A stretch of 55,524 nucleotides of DNA from Vicinamibacterales bacterium (lineage in GTDB: Bacteria; Acidobacteriota; Vicinamibacteria; Vicinamibacterales; UBA8438), in NCBI GenBank assembly GCA_029940535.1, contig JAPYUM010000019.1, positions 3,848 to 59,371 of the forward strand, written 5' to 3'. Every line of letters begins with the position of its first letter. The stretch's first letter is position 1. Positions 43,029 through 51,167 of the stretch are shown piece after piece. A program made the translations under genes and the position numbers. Under the pieces are notes generated by a model. That model made no database searches. It was not told where the DNA came from and worked only from the letters and a program-made list of their open reading frames with translations.

Positions 43029-44660
43029 ATGAACAACGCGCGTGTGGCGGTCCCACCGCCTCGGAATGAGCCGATCCTCGGGTACGCGCCCGGGTCCACC
43101 GAGAAGACCGCGGCAAAAGCGCAGTTGCAGGCATTTACCGACGGTTCGGTCGAAATTCCGCTCATCATCGGCGGTCGCGAGGTGACCACCGGCGATCTGG
43201 GCACCTGCATCCTGCCGCATGATCATCAGCGCCACGTGGCGACCTACCACCGGGGGAACGCCGACACCGTCAATCAGGCCATCGCGGCCGCGGCCGAGGC
43301 ACGCGCCGACTGGAGCGCGATGCCGTGGGAGTCGCGCGCGGCGATCTTCCTCAAGGCGGCCGAATTGCTCGCGGGTCGGTATCGGCAGGTGCTCAACGCC
43401 GCCACGATGCTGAACCAGAGCAAGACGGTGTTTCAGGCGGAGATCGACGCGGCGTGTGAGCTGATCGATTTCTGGCGGTTCAACGCTTCGTACCTGCCGG
43501 AGATCTACGAGCAGCAGCCGCAGAGTGCGCCTGGAATGTGGAACTTCGTCGAATATCGCGCGCTCGAAGGGTTCATCTTCGCCGTGACGCCATTCAACTT
43601 CACCTCGATCGCAGGCAACCTGCCGACCAGCCCGGCGCTGATGGGCAACACCGTGGTCTGGAAGCCGGCCTCGACGTCCGTCTTTTCTGCCTACTGGCTC
43701 ATGAAATTGTTCGAGGAAGCCGGGCTCCCGCCGGGGGTCATCAACCTCGTGCCCGGCCGCGGTGGGCAGATCGGCAATCCGGCCATGGCGCACCCCGATC
43801 TGGGCGGGGTTCACTTCACCGGTAGTACCGAAGTGTTTCAAGGCATGTGGCGCACCGTCGGCGCCAACATCGCCGGCTACAAGAGTTACCCGCGAATCGT
43901 CGGCGAGACCGGCGGGAAGGACTTCGTCTTCGCGCATGTGTCGGCGGACCCCGAGGAACTGGCCGCAGCCCTGATGCGCGGGGCGTTCGAGTATCAGGGG
44001 CAGAAGTGCAGCGCCGCCAGCCGCGCCTACGTTCCGGAGAGCCTGTGGAACGGTATGCGAGACCAGTTGGTCAGCGAGGTCGAGGCGATCCCCTACGGCG
44101 ATGTCGCCGACTTCACCAACTTCATGGGCGCCGTCATCGACAAGGCTACGTTCGAGAAGCTGAAGGGTTATATCGATCGGGCGAAGACCGACAGCGATGC
44201 CGACGTTATTTGCGGTGGCGTCTGTGACAACCGCACCGGGTATTTCATCTCGCCAACCATCATCCAAGCGCACGATCCGCACTACGCGACGATGGAGACG
44301 GAGCTGTTCGGTCCGGTGCTGACTGTCTACGTCTACAAGGATAGCGAGTACGAGCAAACCCTCGAGCTGTGCGACCGCACCTCACCCTATGCGCTGACCG
44401 GCGCCATTTTTGGACGTGACCGGGCGGCTATCAACCAGGCGTCCGACGCCCTCCGTCACGCCGCCGGCAACTTCTACATCAACGACAAACCCACCGGGGC
44501 GGTGGTGGGGCAGCAGCCCTTTGGCGGGTCTCGCGCGTCCGGCACCAACGACAAGGCCGGCAGCTCCCTCAACCTACTTCGCTGGGTCAGCACCCGCACC
44601 ACCAAGGAGACCTTCGCCCCGGTGCGTAACTACCGGTATCCGCACATGCGGGAGCGGTAG
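43029..44660 (+). CDS. pruA: L-glutamate gamma-semialdehyde dehydrogenase (P5C dehydrogenase)
   Basis: A 543-residue NAD-dependent aldehyde dehydrogenase of the stand-alone delta-1-pyrroline-5-carboxylate dehydrogenase group, the last step of proline degradation to glutamate. ATG 43029 has CAGGAG upstream; the frame before it lacks homology. Family features: NEPILGYAPGSTEK, IIGGREVTTGD, VATYHRGN, FNFTSIAGNLPTSPALMGNTVVWKPA, GVHFTGSTEVFQGMW, catalytic Glu293 in GETGGKDF, catalytic Cys327 in GQKCSAASRAYVP, and PFGGSRASGTNDKAGS. Length matches the 520-550 residue group. It is divergent from feoAB. A proline dehydrogenase gene is not seen in the window. Confidence 0.95.
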   Translation: MNNARVAVPPPRNEPILGYAPGSTEKTAAKAQLQAFTDGSVEIPLIIGGREVTTGDLGTCILPHDHQRHVATYHRGNADTVNQAIAAAAEARADWSAMPWESRAAIFLKAAELLAGRYRQVLNAATMLNQSKTVFQAEIDAACELIDFWRFNASYLPEIYEQQPQSAPGMWNFVEYRALEGFIFAVTPFNFTSIAGNLPTSPALMGNTVVWKPASTSVFSAYWLMKLFEEAGLPPGVINLVPGRGGQIGNPAMAHPDLGGVHFTGSTEVFQGMWRTVGANIAGYKSYPRIVGETGGKDFVFAHVSADPEELAAALMRGAFEYQGQKCSAASRAYVPESLWNGMRDQLVSEVEAIPYGDVADFTNFMGAVIDKATFEKLKGYIDRAKTDSDADVICGGVCDNRTGYFISPTIIQAHDPHYATMETELFGPVLTVYVYKDSEYEQTLELCDRTSPYALTGAIFGRDRAAINQASDALRHAAGNFYINDKPTGAVVGQQPFGGSRASGTNDKAGSSLNLLRWVSTRTTKETFAPVRNYRYPHMRER

Positions 44661-44714
44661 CGTCCCTGACCAGACTGCCGGTACAATCCACCGAATCTCG
44701 AGAAAGGACACCGA

Positions 44715-45101
44715 ATGATGATGCGAAATGCCGGTGCCGCTGGGGCCCTCGTGTTGGTGGGGCTGGCGTGTGTCCTGCTGGCGGGTCAGGCCTCGGCGCA
44801 GATCACGCTGGAGGGCAGCACGCCGCCCGATGGCGCGGCGCTCGACGGACCTGTACGAACGGTTCGAGTGTGGTTCGACACCGCGCCGCCGGTCGAAGGG
44901 AGCACGCTGGAGATGTCCGGACCGGGCAATCGCGCCAAGATCGAGGGGCTCCACACCATGGGCGAGAACGACCTCATGGGGCGGGTGACCGGACCGATGC
45001 CAAACGGTGGGTGGACGATGACTTGGACCATCGTCGGTGCTGATGGCATGGAACAGACCGGCACCATCACGTTCAGCGTGCAACGTCCGCCCCGACGTTG
45101 A
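44715..45101 (+). CDS. CopC-domain secreted protein 1
   Basis: A 128-residue protein with signal peptide (GALVLVGLACVLLAGQASAQ) and an Ig-like CopC beta-barrel: LEGSTPPDGAALDGPVRTVRVWF, MSGPGNRAKIEG, GGWTMTWTIVGADGMEQTGTITFSV. The typical copper-binding N-terminal His is absent (mature start about ITLEGS), so copper binding is doubtful. AAAGGA precedes ATG 44715. It converges on a second CopC gene with 45 bases between stops. Confidence 0.75.
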   Translation: MMMRNAGAAGALVLVGLACVLLAGQASAQITLEGSTPPDGAALDGPVRTVRVWFDTAPPVEGSTLEMSGPGNRAKIEGLHTMGENDLMGRVTGPMPNGGWTMTWTIVGADGMEQTGTITFSVQRPPRR

Positions 45102-45146
45102 CCCTCTGACCTGAGCCGCCGCGACAGCGGGGCGTCGAGGGTCGAT

Positions 45147-45515
45147 CTACTCGGCAGTGGCGATCGAGAAGGTGAAGTCGCCGCGCATCACATGGCCGTC
45201 GTCGCCGGCCGAGCGCCACTTAACGGTGTAACTGCCAGCGGCCAGGGTCGCGGGCACCTCGGCAACAAGCGATTTCTCGTCGCCCACGGTGGTCTTGCCC
45301 AGCGACACCTCTCCGTTGGGTCCTTCCAGGGAGATCTGACTCACGGCCGGTTCCGGGTCCTGGGTGAACCAGACCTGCACGTGATCCGGCGACGCGATCA
45401 GCTTGGCGTCCTTGGCCGGCATGCTTTTGGAGTAGGCCATGTGCGCAGACACGGCACCGGCTGCGGCCAACGCAATGACGAGGGTGGCAACGAGTGTTCG
45501 TGGTCGAAGGTCCAT
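45147..45515 (-). CDS. CopC-domain secreted protein 2
   Basis: A 122-residue exported CopC/YobA-type protein. The signal peptide ends at VSA and the mature chain should begin with His (HMAYSKSMPAKDAKL). This puts a copper-binding N-terminal His in place as in CopC. Further conserved parts: PDHVQVWFTQDPEPAVS, GEVSLGKTTVGDEKSL and the signature SAGDDGHVMRGDFTFSI with a second His/Asp for the Cu2+ brace. It should bind Cu2+ in the periplasm. No CopD or copper oxidase gene lies next to it. Confidence 0.88.
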   Translation of the reverse strand: MDLRPRTLVATLVIALAAAGAVSAHMAYSKSMPAKDAKLIASPDHVQVWFTQDPEPAVSQISLEGPNGEVSLGKTTVGDEKSLVAEVPATLAAGSYTVKWRSAGDDGHVMRGDFTFSIATAE

Positions 45516-45616
45516 TTATGCTCCAGCGGTGTGACGACAGCCCGCGCCTACAGATTACCGCAGAAGCTCACTTGAGACATCGACTGGAATCTCAGGCAGG
45601 CACGTCGATCCCGCGA

Positions 45617-45660
45617 TACACTGCCGTGGGTGGCGGCACGCCCCTCATGGCGTGCCCGCC
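45617..45660 (+). promoter_or_regulatory. -10 box and leader hairpin
   Basis: TACACT at 45617-45622 resembles a -10 (no good -35). The hairpin GGCACGCC-CCTCAT-GGCGTGCC (45635-45656) lies in the predicted leader of the gene at 45700. Confidence 0.35.
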
Positions 45661-45699
45661 GATGGATCCGCTCCAGGCGGGTCGCGGATGGAGGTGTTC

Positions 45700-46788
45700 A
45701 TGGGGAGTCGACGAGGATTGTGGGTTGGGTTGTGGCTGGTCACGCTCGGTGTTTCGGTGCCGCTTGTCTATGCACAGACGCCTACCGACCTCCCGCGGCG
45801 GCCGGACGGTCGACCTGACCTGTCGGGTACCTACGACATCGCCACCCTGACGCCATTGCAGCGACCCACCGCGTTGGGCGATCAGCGTGTCCTGACCGAA
45901 GAAGAAGCGGCGGAACTGGCGTCCAGGGCGAGTTCTCTAGAGCGCATCTTCAACATTCCCGATGAGCGGAACGTGGAATCCGGGGCGCCGAGAGAGGCGC
46001 CGCCGGTCGGCGGTGACGGGTCAAGTGGCGCGGCGGGGAACGTGGGAGGCTACAACTCGTTCTGGATGGACTTCGGGCAGGCCGGGTTCCGCATCGACGG
46101 CGAGTATCGGACCTCCATCATCATCGACCCGCCCAACGGGCGACGTCCGCCGCTCACGGCCTCGGCACGTGAACGGATGGCCGCCTTGGGCGCGCGTGCC
46201 CGTCCCAACACCGGCACGGCGTGGTGGCTGGAGGACGACCCGAACGCCCCGGGGCCCTACGACCATCCTGAGCAGCGTCCCCACGCCGAGCGGTGTCTCA
46301 TGGGGTTCGGCTCGACCGCCGGGCCGCCGATGTTGCCGGTGCTCTACAACAATCTGAAGCGGATCGTACAGAGCGACGACACGGTCATGATCCTCGTCGA
46401 GATGGTGCACGACGCTCGAATCGTGCGGATGAATCAAGAGCACGTCTCTTCCGAAATCCGAACCTGGCTGGGCGATTCCGTCGGCCACTGGGAGGGCGAC
46501 ACGCTCGTCGTCGACACCACCAACTTCCGCGATTCACCGTCGCTCGGACAGGCTTCCAGCAACCTGCACGTCGTGGAACGGTTTACCCGGATCGACGCCG
46601 ATACCCTGCTGTACGCGTTCACCGTGGAGGACCCGACGGTCTGGGAGGCGCCGTGGAGTGGTGAATATGTCTGGCCGGCGACCGAGACCAAGGTCTATGA
46701 GTACGCCTGCCACGAGGCGAACTATTCCTTCGGCGGCATCCTGCGAGGGGCCAGAGTGCTCGAAGCGGACGTGCTCGAGGGGCGCTAG
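45700..46788 (+). CDS. Secreted protein of an uncharacterised family, paralogue 2
   Basis: A 362-residue exported protein; ATG 45700 with GGAGG five bases upstream gives a signal peptide (LWVGLWLVTLGVSVPLVYAQ). It shares the blocks of the protein at 21242: PDLSGTYDIATLTPLQRP, LTEEEAAELA, YNSFWMDFG, YRTSIIIDPPNGRRPPLT, ERCLMGFGSTAGPPMLPVLYNN, MILVEMVHDARIVRM, GHWEGDTLVVDTTNF, LHVVERFTRIDADTLLYAFTVEDP, YEYACHEANY. The order is the same over the whole length, so the two are full-length paralogues that have diverged in loops. Function unknown. Confidence 0.8.
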   Translation: MGSRRGLWVGLWLVTLGVSVPLVYAQTPTDLPRRPDGRPDLSGTYDIATLTPLQRPTALGDQRVLTEEEAAELASRASSLERIFNIPDERNVESGAPREAPPVGGDGSSGAAGNVGGYNSFWMDFGQAGFRIDGEYRTSIIIDPPNGRRPPLTASARERMAALGARARPNTGTAWWLEDDPNAPGPYDHPEQRPHAERCLMGFGSTAGPPMLPVLYNNLKRIVQSDDTVMILVEMVHDARIVRMNQEHVSSEIRTWLGDSVGHWEGDTLVVDTTNFRDSPSLGQASSNLHVVERFTRIDADTLLYAFTVEDPTVWEAPWSGEYVWPATETKVYEYACHEANYSFGGILRGARVLEADVLEGR

Positions 46789-46884
46789 CACGGTGCCCGT
46801 CGGGAGTTCCGGGCCGTAGGCCCCTCCAAGGACGATGCCGGTCAGAAGCTGGATCATGTCCAGCCGCTCGATCAGGCTGCTCAT
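46789..46884 (-). other. Possible remnant of a coupled downstream gene
   Basis: ATG 46884 overlaps the stop of the glutamate-synthase-like gene by four bases and has GGAG upstream. The first about 30 residues (MSSLIERLDMIQLLTGIVLG then GAYGPELPTG) look protein-like. The frame then continues antisense through the secreted paralogue gene to 46534 and loses coding character. It could be a truncated gene or a chance frame. Confidence 0.25.
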
Positions 46885-48479
46885 CGTTGCTCCGCCTTTC
46901 GCCACTGCGTGCCATCGCATGCGGCACGCCAGTCGTCGCGCCATGCCCCGTCCACTTCGCCGTCGAGTAGCGCCCCCTCGGGCAGAAACCTTTGTAGTTC
47001 CTGCAGCGTGCGCACCCGGCTGTCGCTGATACGACGGAAGATGTGTTGGGGGCCCAAGTCATCCGGGTGCGACAGGCCCATCGCGCCCAGCAGCTCCAAC
47101 AAACTCTCAACCGTCGCTTCCTGAAACCTCGCGACGCGGGGGGCCTTGTCGTCGACGTCCAGACCGTGCACCAGGGCCGGGTTCTGCGTTGCGACTCCGG
47201 TGGGGCAATGGTCTGAATTGCAGCGAAGGGCTTGAATACAGCCCAGTGCCAGCATCATCCCCCGCGCCGAGACGCACAGGTCGGCCCCGAGCGCCAGCGC
47301 GCGCGCCATATCGAAACCGGTCAGAATCTTCCCGGATGCGATGATCGTGATCCGATGACGGAGCCGCACGCCCCTCAGTGCGTTGTGCACCAGCATCCAC
47401 CCGTCTCGCGCCGGCATTCCCACTGTATTCGCGAACTCGAGCGGCGCCGCGCCGGTGCCCCCCTCGCCTCCATCGACGGTGATGAAGTCCGGCAGAATGC
47501 CACTGTCGAGCATCGCTTTGCAGAGCCTGAGGAACTCGGCCCGTTGACCGACACAGAGTTTGAAGCCGACCGGCTTCCCGCCGGACAATTCGCGCAGTCT
47601 CGCCAGGAATTCGAGCAGACCCGTCGGGGTGCTGAAGGTTGAGTGTGCGGGCGGCGAGAGCACCGTCTGCCCGACCGGCACCCCCCGAATCGCCGCGATT
47701 TCGGCTGACACCTTCGGTCCCGGGAGCACGCCGCCGTGCCCCGGCTTCGCGCCTTGCGAGAGCTTGAGCTCAATCATCCGTACCACATCGAGCGCCGCCA
47801 AATCCGCGAAGCGATCGGGGTCGAACCCTCCCTCAGCCGTCCGGCACCCGAAGTAGCCGGTCCCGATCTGCCAGATGAGGTCGCCGCCCCCCTCCAGGTG
47901 GTACGGCGAGACACCGCCCTCACCCGTGTTGTGCGCGAATCCGCCAGCCCTGGCGCCGGCGTTGAGGGCCAGTATCGCCCGGCTCGACAGGGCGCCGAAG
48001 CTCATGGCGGAGATGTTCAGCATCGCGCTGTCATAGGGTTGGCGGCAGTCGGCGCCGCCAATCGGAATCCGCGGTGGCGTCTCGAGAGGGGCGACCGGCG
48101 CGAGCGAGTGCGCGGCCCATTCGTACCCCAGGCGGTAGACGTCGCGCTGGGTGCCGAACGGCTGCGTCTCCAGGTCGCCTTTGGCTCGCTGATAGACGAG
48201 GTCGCGAAATTCCCGTTCGATCGGAAAGGCGTCGGTGTTCGACTCGATGAAATACTGCTGGATCTCCGGTCGAACCAACTCGAACAGATACCGTACGTGC
48301 CCGATGATCGGGAAGTTCCGCAGGATGGTATGTTGACGCTGTGTCACGTCGTAGACACCAACAAGCACCAGCGGACCAACGACTGCCAGCGCCCAGAGCA
48401 CGCCGGGGGCCACGGTCGCCGCCGCCAGAATACCGGTGAGTAGGAGTGCCGAGCACCCGTAGAACCAGCGCCGAACCAC
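46881..48479 (-). CDS. FMN-binding glutamate-synthase-like protein
   Basis: A 532-residue flavoprotein related to the FMN/Fe-S domain of glutamate synthase large subunit, without the amidotransferase domain. Two N-terminal hydrophobic segments (LLLTGILAAATVAPGVLWALAVVGPLVLVGVY) anchor it. Then SAMSFGALSSRAILALNAGA, NTGEGGVSPYHLEGGGDLIWQIGTGYFGCR, ELKLSQGAKPGHGGVLPG, DFITVDGGEGGTGAAPLEF and LGCIQALRCNSDHCPTGVATQ follow; the last has the Cys of a 3Fe-4S cluster. Members are widespread and their reaction is not established. GTG 48479 is the start. It is divergent from the second triad. An ATGA overlap at 46881-46884 begins a short frame that runs antisense into the neighbour. Confidence 0.92.
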   Translation of the reverse strand: MVRRWFYGCSALLLTGILAAATVAPGVLWALAVVGPLVLVGVYDVTQRQHTILRNFPIIGHVRYLFELVRPEIQQYFIESNTDAFPIEREFRDLVYQRAKGDLETQPFGTQRDVYRLGYEWAAHSLAPVAPLETPPRIPIGGADCRQPYDSAMLNISAMSFGALSSRAILALNAGARAGGFAHNTGEGGVSPYHLEGGGDLIWQIGTGYFGCRTAEGGFDPDRFADLAALDVVRMIELKLSQGAKPGHGGVLPGPKVSAEIAAIRGVPVGQTVLSPPAHSTFSTPTGLLEFLARLRELSGGKPVGFKLCVGQRAEFLRLCKAMLDSGILPDFITVDGGEGGTGAAPLEFANTVGMPARDGWMLVHNALRGVRLRHRITIIASGKILTGFDMARALALGADLCVSARGMMLALGCIQALRCNSDHCPTGVATQNPALVHGLDVDDKAPRVARFQEATVESLLELLGAMGLSHPDDLGPQHIFRRISDSRVRTLQELQRFLPEGALLDGEVDGAWRDDWRAACDGTQWRKAEQR

Positions 48480-48633
48480 GACAGCATGATCACACAGTTG
48501 TCGAGCGCCGTGGCCAGTCGCCGGTTTGTGGCTTTACCGGTGCGCTGAGGATCGGTCACAATTGCCTGGGTTCTTGTCATCAGGCTGGTTCGATCGGGGT
48601 CCGACCCGGCTCGAGCAGCCACTGAGGAGAGGC

Positions 48634-51156
48634 ATGCGCTTGGGCGGGCAGCATCGGCGGTCGGGCACGTGGCGGTCCACGGCCTTGGCGCTGCTATGCC
48701 TGGGCGTCGGCTGGGTCGCGTTGACCGCGGTCGAGGCCTCGACCGCACAGCCGCCGTCCGCCGTCTCGCCGACGCTCCGAGAAGCGCTCGATCAGTATTG
48801 CATCGCGTGTCACAACCAGCGGCTCCGCACCGCCGAATTGGCCCTGGATACGGTGGATGCGAGTCATCCCGAGGCGGATCCCGAGCTGTGGGAGCGGGTG
48901 GTCGCGAAGCTGCGGGCCGGATCCATGCCGCCGCCGCGCCGCCCGAGGCCGGACGCGGCCACCTACCAGGTGCTGACTACCCAGCTTGAGGCAGCGCTCG
49001 ACCAGGCCTGGGTCGGTTCACCAAACCCCGGTCGAGGCAGCGCCGTCCATCGGATCAATCGCACCGAGTATGGCAATGCCGTGCGCGATCTGTTTGCCCT
49101 CGACATCGACGTGACCGAGATCCTGCCGGGCGACGAAACGGCCGACGGCAGCTTTGACAACTTCGCCGACGTGCTGACCATCTCGCGGTCGCAGCTCGAA
49201 CGGTACCTGTCGGTGGCACGCCAGGTAACGCGCCTGGCGGTCGGTTTGGCGCCCCCGAGTCCGGGCTTCGACACGTTCGAGATTCCGCTGCACGTGGTGC
49301 AGGACGAGCGACAGAGCGAAGCGTTGCCGCTTGGGTCTCGTGGCGGGTTGGCGATTCCCTATCAGTTCCCGGTCGACGGCGAATACCAGTTTAAGGTTCG
49401 TCTCCGTCGACAATACCAGCGCTACCTGATGGGGATGGGCTGGGCCCAGCAACTCGAAGTGCGTCTCGACGGCCGACTGCTCGAGCGGTTCACCGTCGGT
49501 GGCAACGCACAGGGTGTGCCGGCGGCAGCCAGCTACGCGGGAGACGGCGAGCCTGGGTTCGCTGGAGATCCCGACTGGGAAACCTTCATGCAGCTCACCG
49601 GTGACGACGGCCTGGAGGTGCGCGTGCCGGTCGAGGCCGGGCCGCATACCGTTGGCGTCTCGTTTGTGCGCGAACTGTGGGAGCCCGAAGGATTGCCGCA
49701 ACCGCTGCAGCGTGGCCGGGTGCTGACGAACGACCAGATCTACATGGGGTACGCCGCGGTTGGTGCGGTTGACATCGGTGGGCCCTACACGGACCCGGGC
49801 TCGACCCCCGATACCCCGAGCCGCAGAGCGATTTTTGGTTGTCGACCGCCGACGGCTACGGCGACCGTCGATATCGACGAGGCCGCCGAGCGAGCGTGCG
49901 CGATGGAAATCGTGTCCCGGTTGGCGCGCTCGGCGTATCGGCGCCCGGTGACGGCGAGCGACACGGCCACCCTGCTCGAGTTCTTCGACGCCGGTCGTCG
50001 CGATGGCCGCAGCTTCGACGCCGGCATCCAGTTCGCGCTCGAACGGCTGCTGGTCGACCCCGATTTTCTGCTTCGTCTCGAGCGCGACCCGGCGCAGGTC
50101 GAGGCGGGCAGCGTCTACGCCCTCAGCGACTTGGAGGTGGCATCTCGCCTGTCGTTCTTTTTGTGGAGCAGCGTGCCCGACGACGAGTTGTTGACGCTGG
50201 CCGAGGCGGGACGGCTGACTGAACCGGCGGTGCTCGAGCAGCAGGCGCGCCGGATGCTGGCGGATCCTCGTGCCCATGATGCGCTCGTCGACGACTTCGC
50301 GGCGCAGTGGTTGAACCTGCGACGGGTGGGCGAGGTGGTGGTCGACCCGGGCCGCTACCCGCATTACGACGAGACGTTGCTCAATGCCTTCAAGCGTGAA
50401 ACGGAGCTATTTGTCGGCAGCACCTTGCGGGAGGACCGCGGGGTGGCGACGTTGCTGAACGCCGACTACACCTTCGTGAACGAGCGACTCGCCCAGCATT
50501 ACGGCATCCCCGGGATCTACGGAACCCGCTTCCGTCGGGTACCGCTGTCGAATCCGAATGAACGTGGCGGATTGCTTGGCGAAGGGGCGTTGCTGGCGAC
50601 CACCTCGTATCCGGATCGGACCTCGCCCGTGCTGCGCGGCAAGTGGCTGCTGGACAACATCTTTGGCTTGCCGGTGCCGCCGCCACCGCCCGGCGTCGAC
50701 ACCACGCTCGAGGAGGAACCGGGCACCCGGCCTCCCACGATTCGGGAGCGGCTGGCGCAGCACCGGCGCAGTCCCACATGTGCAAGCTGCCACTCGGTGA
50801 TCGATCCGCTCGGCTTCGCGCTCGAGAACTTCGATGTCATCGGCGGATGGCGCGACATCGACGAGGCAGGTCAGCCGGTGGATGCGACCGGCACCACCAC
50901 CAGCGGCGCTCGGGTCGAGGGGCTGGCAGGGCTGCGGGCGTTGTTGTTGGATGATCCGGAACGGTTTCCCCGGACCGTCACCGAAAAGCTGCTCGCCTAC
51001 GCGCTGGGTCGGCCGTTGGCGTACTACGACCGTCCCACGGTCCGCCAGATTGTCCGCGAGGCCGCAGCCGAAGACTACCGGTGGTCTTCGCTGATTGTAG
51101 GTATTGTGAAGAGCCCGACGTTTCTGACACGAGCGGCCGAGACCGCCGCGAACTAG
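48634..51156 (+). CDS. Planctomycete-type cytochrome c protein (DUF1587/1595/1592/1588/1585), copy 2
   Basis: An 840-residue paralogue of 11278-13698. ATG 48634 has GGAGAG upstream and gives a signal/anchor (STALALLCLGVGWVALTAVEAS). The order is the same: CIACH at 56-60, DUF1587 (HRINRTEYGNAVRDLFALDIDV), beta-rich insert, DUF1595 (LARSAYRRPVTASDTATLLEFF), DUF1592 (ASRLSFFLWSSVPDDELL to SPVLRGKWLLDNIFG), DUF1588 with CASCH at 716-720 and VIDPLGFALENFDVIGGWRD, and DUF1585 (EKLLAYALGRPLAYYD). The insert differs in length from copy 1. The DUF1552 gene follows after 11 bases. Its role is presumed to be the same redox or hydrolytic process as copy 1 on another substrate. Confidence 0.93.
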   Translation: MRLGGQHRRSGTWRSTALALLCLGVGWVALTAVEASTAQPPSAVSPTLREALDQYCIACHNQRLRTAELALDTVDASHPEADPELWERVVAKLRAGSMPPPRRPRPDAATYQVLTTQLEAALDQAWVGSPNPGRGSAVHRINRTEYGNAVRDLFALDIDVTEILPGDETADGSFDNFADVLTISRSQLERYLSVARQVTRLAVGLAPPSPGFDTFEIPLHVVQDERQSEALPLGSRGGLAIPYQFPVDGEYQFKVRLRRQYQRYLMGMGWAQQLEVRLDGRLLERFTVGGNAQGVPAAASYAGDGEPGFAGDPDWETFMQLTGDDGLEVRVPVEAGPHTVGVSFVRELWEPEGLPQPLQRGRVLTNDQIYMGYAAVGAVDIGGPYTDPGSTPDTPSRRAIFGCRPPTATATVDIDEAAERACAMEIVSRLARSAYRRPVTASDTATLLEFFDAGRRDGRSFDAGIQFALERLLVDPDFLLRLERDPAQVEAGSVYALSDLEVASRLSFFLWSSVPDDELLTLAEAGRLTEPAVLEQQARRMLADPRAHDALVDDFAAQWLNLRRVGEVVVDPGRYPHYDETLLNAFKRETELFVGSTLREDRGVATLLNADYTFVNERLAQHYGIPGIYGTRFRRVPLSNPNERGGLLGEGALLATTSYPDRTSPVLRGKWLLDNIFGLPVPPPPPGVDTTLEEEPGTRPPTIRERLAQHRRSPTCASCHSVIDPLGFALENFDVIGGWRDIDEAGQPVDATGTTTSGARVEGLAGLRALLLDDPERFPRTVTEKLLAYALGRPLAYYDRPTVRQIVREAAAEDYRWSSLIVGIVKSPTFLTRAAETAAN

Positions 51157-51167
51157 AGAGAACCCGC

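Noticed and set aside
45573-45594. TGAGA and TCTCA half sites upstream of the CopC gene as a third iron operator
   Set aside because: The half sites are 12 bases apart instead of 5, and there is no GACCAA...TTGGTC element or matching promoter.
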